Part shown: positions 1 through 7,601 of the stretch, in pieces
Position numbering within the stretch: position 1 is the first letter of the stretch
Layout: each line of letters opens with the position of its first letter
Assembly (NCBI GenBank): GCA_002408065.1
Contig: DHQI01000064.1
Coordinates: 1 to 23,669 of the forward strand
Direction: 5' to 3'
DNA length: 23,669 nucleotides
Origin: Bacteroidales bacterium UBA5342
Lineage (GTDB): Bacteria; Bacteroidota; Bacteroidia; Bacteroidales; UBA5342
Notes under the pieces: generated by a model
The model's database searches: none
What the model saw: only the letters and a program-made list of their open reading frames with translations
What the model was told of the DNA's origin: nothing
Program-made: the position numbers and the translations under genes

Positions 1-692
1 GTACTGACGACCAACAGTTAGAATCTTTTGAAATAGATGGTGACAGCGTGCGCTTGACTTTGGAAGATGGCGGTAATGTTGCTATTGGTCTAAATGAAAT
101 AGGTACTGACGATCAACAAATAACGAATTTTGCTTTAAGTAATGATACGATGCTTCTGATTGAATTGGAGGATGGTGGTGCCGATAGTGTTAATCTGGCC
201 AGCTTTATTTCAGAGTTTAGAGTAAATGATGTCGCTAATAGCACACCGGTGGCCACTTATAATAGTGGTGGAACTGAGATTGTATTGATTGATGCTAATT
301 ATACATTACCTGCTGCCACAAATAAAAAGGGAGCTACTGTGACGGTTAAGAATGTAAAAGCAGCCGGAGGAGGTTCTACAGCTCAGGTTTCTGTTTCTCC
401 ATATGGTGTTGAAACAATAGATGGTAGTACTTCTGCTGTTAAGCTTTTCCGCCAATACGACTATATTACAATGGTATGTGATGGTTCTGAATGGTACATT
501 GTAGGACAAGGTTCTTCGAAGGTAGTACAGCGTAATACTTCTAGTGATGAGCATTTAGATGCCTTCTATTTCGGTGACCCCGACACTAATGGGTCGTGGC
601 GTATTGTTTATAAATCATCTAGCAATCGTCTTATTATTCAACGCAAGAACACTTCTGGTGTTTGGAAAAACAAAACTTCTATTGTGCCTTAA
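1..692 (+). CDS. 3' end of a repeat-containing surface or tail-fibre-like protein (5' end outside window)
   Basis: The reading frame is open from the first base (first full codon at position 3), so the gene starts upstream of the window and only about 229 residues are visible. It begins with two copies of a 34-residue repeat starting GTDDQQ, with an LxLEDGG..V.L core. Repeats of this kind are common in Bacteroidota surface proteins, and the regular spacing suggests a fibrous stalk. From about position 330 the sequence changes to a module with GATVTVKNV, a TIDGS segment and a YDYITMVCDGSEWYIVG segment, ending with DTNGSWRIV and a short basic tail. That C-terminal part resembles phage tail-fibre and tail-spike ends; this is recognition by eye, not a search. 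It may be an adhesin that borrowed a tail-fibre tip or part of a phage-like region. The next gene follows after 23 nt, so the two may be co-transcribed. Confidence 0.8.
   Translation, partial: TDDQQLESFEIDGDSVRLTLEDGGNVAIGLNEIGTDDQQITNFALSNDTMLLIELEDGGADSVNLASFISEFRVNDVANSTPVATYNSGGTEIVLIDANYTLPAATNKKGATVTVKNVKAAGGGSTAQVSVSPYGVETIDGSTSAVKLFRQYDYITMVCDGSEWYIVGQGSSKVVQRNTSSDEHLDAFYFGDPDTNGSWRIVYKSSSNRLIIQRKNTSGVWKNKTSIVP
3..206 (+). repeat. Two in-frame 102-bp (34-residue) tandem repeats
   Basis: GTDDQQ recurs with a period of exactly 102 nt (ACT codons at 3 and 105). The two units share the pattern GTDDQQ, then about 14 variable residues, then L..LEDGG and a V.L ending. The array probably continues upstream of the window. 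Confidence 0.75.
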
Positions 693-715
693 GCGTACGA
701 TGAAACTTATGCGAT

Positions 716-1258
716 ATGCTAAAATATTTTCGCATATTGATAATCTTATTATTTCTTGTAAGTCAGTACGACTTATGGGCTGATGATAAGTGCAATGTTT
801 TAGTATATCAAGACTTTGAGCGAGACACAGCTTGGGGGCATGAGGCTGGCAGTTTTCTTTTTAAAGACTATGAAACGAGCGATTATTTAGTTTCCTTAGA
901 GGGCTCTGAATTTCAAGGTTTTTATATCCCTATTGGTACATCAGCTAATGGATTTGTTCTTATTGGTTCAAAGGATAAGTGCTTTTTTTATAGCGCTAGT
1001 TTGCAGGTAAAGCCACCTGAAAGTCTTAAATTATTCTTTGTTGGGGCTGCTGGTACTGCTTTTACCAATTGGGGTTATTTTGTCTCTGATAAGCAGCTTT
1101 ACCAAGTGGCATCATCTATTTTTATCCCCGGAGCTTATAAAACTATTTTGAATGATAATTCTGAAGAAAGAGCTGATTGCTTTATTGAATCTAATATTAT
1201 AAATATAGGTTTTACTATCAATAATCGATCTTCAATAGAGGAGTTGGATTTGTTGTAA
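716..1258 (+). CDS. Small secreted protein, probably a single jelly-roll domain
   Basis: This gene encodes 180 residues. The first ~22 residues form a signal peptide: a short basic start (MLKYFR), a hydrophobic core (ILIILLFLV) and a likely cleavage after WA in LWADDKC. The mature part is rich in beta-strand-forming sequence with VYQDFERDTAWG near the start, a central VKPPESLKLFFVGAAG segment and an end in RSSIEELDLL. This order resembles the galactose-binding-like jelly rolls of Bacteroidota surface proteins, which usually finish with an IDDI.L-type strand, so the protein looks complete. No catalytic motif was seen and the family is not certain. It lies 23 nt after the preceding gene and is followed 60 nt later by a strong terminator, so it probably ends that transcript. 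The ATG at 716 is chosen because it gives an intact signal peptide. Confidence 0.7.
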   Translation: MLKYFRILIILLFLVSQYDLWADDKCNVLVYQDFERDTAWGHEAGSFLFKDYETSDYLVSLEGSEFQGFYIPIGTSANGFVLIGSKDKCFFYSASLQVKPPESLKLFFVGAAGTAFTNWGYFVSDKQLYQVASSIFIPGAYKTILNDNSEERADCFIESNIINIGFTINNRSSIEELDLL

Positions 1259-1318
1259 TATTATAGAAATACAGGGTGTTAGTTAGAAGTAGATGCCGCA
1301 AAAGTTAGTACATAACCC

Positions 1319-1361
1319 AACATCTAGTTAAGAGCGCTTGAGGCTTAAAAGATGTTTTTTT
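1319..1361 (+). terminator. Rho-independent terminator
   Basis: AACATCT (1319-1325) pairs with AGATGTT (1350-1356), and inside it TTAAG (1328-1332) pairs with CTTAA (1344-1348) around an 11-nt loop. A run of seven T residues (1355-1361) follows at once. This is a textbook hairpin plus U-tract and closes the transcript of the preceding two genes. Confidence 0.7.
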
Positions 1362-1490
1362 GTAAAATTGTTTAACAAGGAATTGTATTGCTTATGATCA
1401 TATTTGAAAATTATTAATTGTCATAAGTCAATTTCAAGCAGAGCAATAACTCATTTAGAGTGGGGAGTTGTCTGTTGCAGATATAAAAAG

Positions 1491-4400
1491 ATGAAAATAC
1501 ATTTTTATAAAAACGGTTTTCTATTACTGATAATATTTTTTTTTCTATCAGTTAACTTTAGATTACTTGCAGATGGTACCCGCAATTTCATTGAGGTCTC
1601 AGATACAATAGGATCGGGTGGTTTTGAAAATGAAGCGAGCTTGTGTCTTTTTAATGCGGCCGATGGTAATGGGGTATTGGGTACGGTAGAGGCTAGTGAT
1701 GCCGAGCGTTTTTATATTCATATTGCGAATCCTGCCACCGAACAAATCTATTTAGGTTTTAATACTGGTTATAGCGCCGGAGCAGCAAAATATTTTAGGG
1801 TAAAAGCACCGGATGGTAGTGTTGTGCTCAACTATACAGCGCTTCCTAGCTCGGGTGTCGGCTATATTCCTTCTTATAAAGCGGCCTATGAAGGGCCCTC
1901 GCCTACGCTTAGCTCTGGCGGTTATACCCCTATTGTGGTTAGCCCTGACCCGGGGCAGTCCGGCGATTATTATATCGAGTTTAATACGACCAATAGCGGA
2001 GACGTCCTTAATCCGGTACCATCTTCACATAACCAGACCACTATTTTTAAAATTTTTGATATATCGGTAGGTAAAACATCCAGTGCTCCTTCTGGTCAGA
2101 AAACCCATGACCTGATAGAGGGGCGTTTTTATGCTTTTACCGTTCCTATGTATAACTTTTATGACCATTTAGGATTGAATAATAGCGGGGTAAATGTGGA
2201 TTATTATATCTATCATGTGACGGATTGGGTAACCACAAAACTGCATTGGGAACGGGTGATTGGTGGTGGTTGGAATATTATGTTTAATTCAGACGGGCCC
2301 GGTACATCGGGTATTCTTTCGGAGGATCGTAAATCGTCAGAAAATGCGTCCTTAACACCTACGGGAGATCATAAAATATTTTATGCTCCACCAGATGAGG
2401 ACATATATCCTTTTACTACTGTGACACCTGATTTTGAGTATGAGTCCTATCGTCACGATTGTGAAACAGGTGATTATGCCTTTTTCTTTACGATCAACAG
2501 GCCGGGGCGCTTGGAAATGCTTCTTGAATTTGACAACCCTGACAATGAATATGATCCCGGAACGACAGATTTGTTACTTTTTGTAGAGGATGTTACATTG
2601 AATAGAAATAAAGTAAATTGGGATGGATTAGACGGATTGGGTAACCCTGCTGATACCGCATCATTTACCTTGAAAATGGTTTTTTCTATTGGTGCAACAA
2701 ACAATCCTATGTTCGATGTGGAACAGGTGGTCGGTGGTCTCACCGTGGATTTGATTTCTCCCGCACCATCGATGTTTGGTTGGCCTGTGCATGCCAAGTT
2801 GTTTTTTGATGATTCTGAGATTACAGGCTTAGGAACTTATGATTACATTGGTTGTAACGAGGATTGTCATGTGTTTTCCGGTTCTAATTATGGTGACCGT
2901 AATTGGATGAATACGTGGTGGACAGCTTACGAAGAGACTGTGGTTGAGATGGTTACTGCAGGGCCGGGACCGGGTTTGATACCTGTTGACTCCATTTATG
3001 GTGTTGATCCTTCTACTTGTAATGGGTCAGATGGTTATATCGTGCTTGAAGGGCTTGTAGGCGGGGACGATTATGAGGTCAGTTACGATGCTGATCACGT
3101 AACACAGGGGCCTGCTACTTACACTGCAAACGGCAGTGGTGAGATTGTTATTTCAGGTTTAGGGCATGCGAGTTATGATAATTTTGTGGTGGAACAGTCC
3201 AGTTGTGGCGGGCCGGCTGATTTTTCCTTTGTAATCACTTGTCTTGAAGCTCTGGATACCTTGATGGGTTGTACTGTTAACCCAGGGGGAACTAACGAAG
3301 TGGATGTCCCGGAAAGTTTTTTTTCAGGTATTCCTTATATGGGAGGTATTATAAACCGGATATGGTTTTCTAAGTTTCCTAAAAATGCAGATGCTATCAC
3401 TATCGGGGGAACGACTTATACTTCAGCTACTTTTGGGTCTGGTGTGGAAATAAATGCAGACGCCAATGGGCATCCTTTGCAAAGCGTTACTGTAGATCCC
3501 CAAGATGATGTGGATAATGCCATTGTGTATTTTATTCTGAAAGATGATAACGGCAATGTGAGTAATGAAGCTGAAGTGACGGTGCCTTTTCCTAATATGA
3601 CTATTTCAAGCTATGTGACAAACGGAACCTGTAATAATGCCGATGGAGCTATTAGCTTGAGTGTGAGTGGTGGGACGCCTCCTTATTCTTATCTTTGGAC
3701 ACCCGGTTATATGACTAAAGAAGATATTTCAAACTTGGAGGTGGGCACTTATATAGTAGAAGTGACTGACGATGCCGGATGTACAAAAAAAGATACTTTC
3801 CATATACAAGCTAACCCAATAACTGGTATTTGTAATATTACTGAGGAGGATGCTCCGGCCACAGGAGGGTCAGGATACGTCACCGGGGGCAATGCTGGTT
3901 TGGTCACTAATGAAACAGCTAATGGTGATGCCAGCTGGAGGAATGATGGGGATATAGATGTAAGTGATAATACTTATTCCCGGGTTAATAATATGGATGG
4001 TGGTGAAGTAAGTAATACGCAAAATATTACAGGTTTTGATTTTTCGGCTTTACCTGCTTCTGCTACTATTGATGGTATTCAGGTAAATATAGAAAGGCGT
4101 AAACAAGGGGGTACTAACAGAGCTGAAATAAGGGATTTGCGAGTTTCATTGTTGAAAGGGGGCGTGGCATCCTCAGAAAATAAGGCTTCGTCATCAAATT
4201 GGCCAACATCAGATCAAATAGCGGTATATGCCGGGAGTACCGATGATCTGTGGGGTGAGACCTGGACACGTGACGATATTGTTAGTAGCGATTTTGGCGT
4301 GCAATTTCAGATTCAAGCTGTTGGTGGAAGCAAAAATGCAGATTCTTATGTTGATTTGATCGAGGTTATAGTGTATTATACTGTGCCCGACGAAGAATAC

Positions 4401-7061
4401 GATGATGCCAGTAGTTATACTTTTTCAGTAGACCCTTACGATCAGGCTACGGATTATGTGTGGAGTAGCCCGAGTGGTGCTACAGTCATTAACGGACAGG
4501 GAACCACGCAGGCAACTTTTGACTTTAGTAATCTGGGAGCCGGTATTTATCAGATCTGCGTTACGCCTAGAAATGAGTGTGATGTAGCCCCATCGTGCTG
4601 TAAAAGTATTGAGGTCGTGGATAGTGTTGGTACTCTCACTATTAATGGTAATGTGTTTAAAGATAACGATGGTTCTGAGTCACCCAATAAAGTCGACGGC
4701 TATGGTATTGAAACCTTGAGTGGTTATCCGATATATGCCTATTTGGTCACTCGTAACGATAGTTTGGCCGTGGATATAGATACGGTAAAGTCTAACGGTT
4801 CATTCCGATTTGCCGACAATGTCCTCGCCAACACCGATTATAAAGTGATTATAAGTACAGACTATTACACTTTGGGGCAAAAACCAAAGCCATCCTTGCC
4901 GGATAATTGGTATTTTGCCGGAGAAATAGACAATGATCTGGACGATAGTGTTTTAGGTAATGATGCTGAAGGGCGTGCAAACCAAGATGGAGCAACTAAT
5001 GGTGAAATTTGGTTAGAGTCGCAATTAACAACTAATAGTGAAGGAAACCTAAACTTTGGTGTTATTTTCGCATTTAGTGATGGTAATACCATTACATGCC
5101 CTGGAGATAGTGTGCTGTCAGGATGTAATCCTGAATTGCCGTCTGTGGGAGCTCCTACTTATACGACAGGACCATGGTGGGTGCTTACAAGTACAGGAAA
5201 TGATTATCCGGGGATTACTGATAGTATTGGATCATGTTTGTATGCCAATACGGTTTCTTATTGGGCCGAATGGAAGATCTTTGGTTTTATTGGCAGTTTT
5301 AAAGATACTTGTCAGCAGGTGTTTACCTACGAAATGGATACTACACCCCCGGTGTTAATATGTCCTGCTGATACGGTATTAATGAGTGTTGACGGACAGC
5401 TTTTTGTTACGTCAGTAGAACTGGATTCTGCTCTAGTCACCGATAATTGTGGCTTGGATTCGGTTTATTGTATTGCCCCTGATACATTCTATATGGGTAT
5501 TACAGAAGTGTATTGGTATGCTAGTGATTTATGTGGTAATGTTGATTCGTGCATGCAGCTAGTATATGTTAATGGTATTGCTACTGATAGTGTGACGCAG
5601 ATTGCTTATACAACGGCTCATTTTTATGGCACTATTCAAAGTGGATATGCTATTGAAGAATTCGGGTTTTATTATGCGACAGATACCAGTGAAGCTGACT
5701 TGAAAGAGGGAAGTGCCAATAAACTTTTGTGTTATGGTCCTGGTGTTGCAATGACTGTCGCAGATAGTGCTTATTCAAAGGCTGTGAGTGGGTTAAATAA
5801 TCGTTCAGCTTATTACTTAAGGGCTTATATGCGTGATGAAAACGATAATTATGTTTATGGAGAAAAAGTAAGGTTTATTAGTGAAAAACGTGACTTTTCC
5901 TTGTCTTTGGATGGCGATGGTGATGCTTTGGTGATAGATAAAGAATACACTTCCTCGAATATTAATGATTGGGGGAGTGCTGATAATACCTTTTCAATTG
6001 ATTTTTGGGTAAAGAAAGGTAGTACGTCTATTGGTAAACAAGTGTTATGTTATAATGCTACGGCCTTAGGAGGTTATTCTTTGTATTTCCAAAATGGTAG
6101 GATTGTTCTGGAAAATCACAGTGCTGTAACTGCTCAATCAGCACTATCTATTGACGATCTGGATTGGCATTATGTGGTTGTGACTTATGATGATGGAAAT
6201 GCTTTAATTTATGTTGATGATAGTGTTAGTACCTTGCAGCCTATTACTGTAAACAGGCCTTTGGACAATAATTGTTTTATTGGTGCCTCCTATAATGGTA
6301 CAACATTAGTCAATGCGTTTGATGGGAATATGGACGCTATGCATTTTTGGAATGTGACTTTAACATCAGATCAGCAGAGAGAGATCGCTTACGATTTACT
6401 CAAAGAAGGGGCGACAAATACTGTTGTAGGTAGGGGATCGGCTATTACTATTCCTTCATTGGATTATCGTTCCTTAAGAGCTTCTTTAGGGTTTAATGTG
6501 AAATCGACAGAAGAAGGGGATAAAACTATTCCGGCTGGTTTTTCATATAACAATCAAACAGAATGGCATGATTACCCATTTTTCCATAATGATGCCCGTT
6601 TAGCAGATAATTTGGTGGCCTTTAATATCATCGCTTTAGGGGATGCCAAACCCTCTCCTAGTCTGCCTAGGGTGTATTGGCGATCTGATGCTAGCGACTC
6701 GGTATGGACGGAGTCTGAAAACTGGAGCTCATATGCTTATCCTGGAGAAGGCGTTGGAGATGGTGAATACCTTGATGTTTCTGCTACGGCTTTAGCCAAT
6801 GATAGTGTTTTTTGTAAATATACAGTCCTTAATACTTCGGTAAATGCCCCTGTAGTGACACAAACGCCTCCTGAAGTACAAGTGCTGATTGATAGAGATG
6901 ATGCTTTAGGTACCTATAGTGTGAGCGATTCTGAGCTTGTGTCTTTGACCATTTTACAGCGTTTAGCACATGCTTTTTTCAACACTATCGTTGATGCCGC
7001 TGATGATGAACAGGGAACTTTAGTGGTAGAGCAGGGTAGTATAGAGGTACATCAGCCTTAA
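1491..7061 (+). CDS. Giant modular surface protein A (SprB, PKD, SdrB-like, HYR, FN3-like, LamG)
   Basis: 1856 residues from the ATG at 1491. A TTG at 1404 would add 29 residues before the signal peptide and is unlikely; the chosen start aligns with paralogue B. The signal peptide ends near A27 (LLA|DGTRNFI). Modules by eye: family-specific N-terminal module ~28-480; SprB-like ~492-584; Ig-like ~594-700; SprB repeat ~702-770 (GTPPYSYLWT, GTYIVEVTDDAGC); jelly-roll ~784-965; PKD-like ~967-1044; SdrD_B-like ~1047-1194; HYR-like ~1197-1362, with DTTPPVLICP and DNCGL; FN3-like from ~1364; LamG ~1470-1637 (DWHYVVVTYDDG, HFWNVTLT); unknown C-terminal module ~1644-1856. SprB and LamG point to surface adhesion or sugar binding; no enzyme active site was seen. 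The last ~35 residues differ from B and C. The terminator upstream implies an own promoter between 1362 and 1490. Confidence 0.9.
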   Translation: MKIHFYKNGFLLLIIFFFLSVNFRLLADGTRNFIEVSDTIGSGGFENEASLCLFNAADGNGVLGTVEASDAERFYIHIANPATEQIYLGFNTGYSAGAAKYFRVKAPDGSVVLNYTALPSSGVGYIPSYKAAYEGPSPTLSSGGYTPIVVSPDPGQSGDYYIEFNTTNSGDVLNPVPSSHNQTTIFKIFDISVGKTSSAPSGQKTHDLIEGRFYAFTVPMYNFYDHLGLNNSGVNVDYYIYHVTDWVTTKLHWERVIGGGWNIMFNSDGPGTSGILSEDRKSSENASLTPTGDHKIFYAPPDEDIYPFTTVTPDFEYESYRHDCETGDYAFFFTINRPGRLEMLLEFDNPDNEYDPGTTDLLLFVEDVTLNRNKVNWDGLDGLGNPADTASFTLKMVFSIGATNNPMFDVEQVVGGLTVDLISPAPSMFGWPVHAKLFFDDSEITGLGTYDYIGCNEDCHVFSGSNYGDRNWMNTWWTAYEETVVEMVTAGPGPGLIPVDSIYGVDPSTCNGSDGYIVLEGLVGGDDYEVSYDADHVTQGPATYTANGSGEIVISGLGHASYDNFVVEQSSCGGPADFSFVITCLEALDTLMGCTVNPGGTNEVDVPESFFSGIPYMGGIINRIWFSKFPKNADAITIGGTTYTSATFGSGVEINADANGHPLQSVTVDPQDDVDNAIVYFILKDDNGNVSNEAEVTVPFPNMTISSYVTNGTCNNADGAISLSVSGGTPPYSYLWTPGYMTKEDISNLEVGTYIVEVTDDAGCTKKDTFHIQANPITGICNITEEDAPATGGSGYVTGGNAGLVTNETANGDASWRNDGDIDVSDNTYSRVNNMDGGEVSNTQNITGFDFSALPASATIDGIQVNIERRKQGGTNRAEIRDLRVSLLKGGVASSENKASSSNWPTSDQIAVYAGSTDDLWGETWTRDDIVSSDFGVQFQIQAVGGSKNADSYVDLIEVIVYYTVPDEEYDDASSYTFSVDPYDQATDYVWSSPSGATVINGQGTTQATFDFSNLGAGIYQICVTPRNECDVAPSCCKSIEVVDSVGTLTINGNVFKDNDGSESPNKVDGYGIETLSGYPIYAYLVTRNDSLAVDIDTVKSNGSFRFADNVLANTDYKVIISTDYYTLGQKPKPSLPDNWYFAGEIDNDLDDSVLGNDAEGRANQDGATNGEIWLESQLTTNSEGNLNFGVIFAFSDGNTITCPGDSVLSGCNPELPSVGAPTYTTGPWWVLTSTGNDYPGITDSIGSCLYANTVSYWAEWKIFGFIGSFKDTCQQVFTYEMDTTPPVLICPADTVLMSVDGQLFVTSVELDSALVTDNCGLDSVYCIAPDTFYMGITEVYWYASDLCGNVDSCMQLVYVNGIATDSVTQIAYTTAHFYGTIQSGYAIEEFGFYYATDTSEADLKEGSANKLLCYGPGVAMTVADSAYSKAVSGLNNRSAYYLRAYMRDENDNYVYGEKVRFISEKRDFSLSLDGDGDALVIDKEYTSSNINDWGSADNTFSIDFWVKKGSTSIGKQVLCYNATALGGYSLYFQNGRIVLENHSAVTAQSALSIDDLDWHYVVVTYDDGNALIYVDDSVSTLQPITVNRPLDNNCFIGASYNGTTLVNAFDGNMDAMHFWNVTLTSDQQREIAYDLLKEGATNTVVGRGSAITIPSLDYRSLRASLGFNVKSTEEGDKTIPAGFSYNNQTEWHDYPFFHNDARLADNLVAFNIIALGDAKPSPSLPRVYWRSDASDSVWTESENWSSYAYPGEGVGDGEYLDVSATALANDSVFCKYTVLNTSVNAPVVTQTPPEVQVLIDRDDALGTYSVSDSELVSLTILQRLAHAFFNTIVDAADDEQGTLVVEQGSIEVHQP
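5580..7058 (+). repeat. Copy 1 of the shared C-terminal block (FN3-like, LamG, unknown end)
   Basis: The last ~493 residues of protein A match the ends of proteins B and C throughout: TDSVT, then NRSAYYLRAYM, the junction SEKRDFS, the LamG domain, then FNVKSTEE, PFFHNDARL, a W..ENW..YAYPG segment and VQVLIDRD. The copies are clearly diverged, so the duplication is not recent. Confidence 0.85.
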
Positions 7062-7425
7062 TGATCAGTAGTGTGAATTGCCTAAAGCCTATTGTACAAC
7101 TAAAAGTTGTCTAAGGTTAAGCTGAAAGAGAAAAAGCTTCAATGTGATGATTTTAAGCTGTAAAGTTGTGCTGCTGTTTTCTCTTATTTAGATAATTGTT
7201 TTCTACATGTAAAAATAACGAAAAAAGGTGCTTAAATATTTAAGAAAGTGTCCTTTAAAGTGTATGTTAATTAGCAATTTTCTGTCTGTGTGAATTTATG
7301 ATTGGAGGAATCATACATGCTCCTGTTTTAGTCTTTCAATGCTTTGTTTAATGTCGAATAAATACCTTCCCTTTTGAACTTTTTAGTCTTGTTTATAATG
7401 AAAAAAGAAGAACTGCAGGCTTGAT
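7062..7425 (+). other. Non-coding spacer between giant genes A and B
   Basis: No credible gene is visible here. It contains a small perfect hairpin, ACAACT-AAA-AGTTGT (7096-7110), 35 nt after the stop of A, without a T-tract and so a weak terminator candidate. It also holds a 14-bp perfect AT-rich palindrome, CTTAAATATTTAAG (7231-7244). The rest shows no clear structure by eye. Confidence 0.5.
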
Positions 7426-7439
7426 TTAACTTAGGTTAA
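7426..7439. promoter_or_regulatory. Candidate operator: TTAAC-N4-GTTAA inverted repeat upstream of gene B
   Basis: TTAACTTAGGTTAA is a 5+4+5 dyad. The same dyad with different central bases occurs upstream of locus C (16862-16875). In both places it ends exactly 62 nt before the TATTTTTG box. The conserved arms, variable core and fixed spacing suggest a regulator binding site; the regulator is unknown. Confidence 0.45.
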
Positions 7440-7483
7440 GACTTGTAGCTATTTGTGTAAAGGTAAGTCTGTAAAAATTCCAT

Positions 7484-7509
7484 CTCTTGGAAAATATTGT
7501 TTATTTTTG
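7484..7509 (+). promoter_or_regulatory. Candidate promoter of gene B (TATTTTTG -7 box)
   Basis: TATTTTTG at 7502-7509 fits the Bacteroidota -7 consensus TAnnTTTG. It is preceded by CTCTTGG (7484-7490) and an AAAATATT stretch, and about 20 of these 26 positions match the equivalent block upstream of locus C. The TTG lies only 12 nt from the -7 box, closer than the usual spacing, so the upstream half may be a different conserved element. The predicted 5' leader is about 80 nt. Confidence 0.45.
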
Positions 7510-7559
7510 TTCCCTATTGCAGGGATAAATTTCATTTTAGAAAAGCAGCTAAAAGGAGG

Positions 7560-7601
7560 ATGGTAACTTTCTCTTTTTCTGTGTTAAGAGCAATTCCATG
7601 A
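7560..7601 (+). other. Possible 13-codon leader ORF overlapping the start of gene B
   Basis: An ATG at 7560, directly after AAGGAGG, opens a short frame (MVTFSFSVLRAIP) whose TGA overlaps the ATG of gene B in an ATGA arrangement. This would allow translational coupling. The equivalent region at locus C has a different short frame that ends 14 nt before the next ATG, so the peptide is not conserved. The AGGAGG is too close to this ATG and too far from 7598 to be a normal ribosome binding site for either. Confidence 0.25.

Noticed and set aside
1404..1490. Upstream TTG extension of gene A by 29 codons
   Set aside because: It would bury the signal peptide inside the protein and does not match the start of paralogue B; the ATG at 1491 fits both.
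7096..7110. ACAACT-AAA-AGTTGT hairpin as the terminator of gene A
   Set aside because: The stem is only 6 bp, AT-rich and without a T-tract, so it is too weak to call as a terminator.
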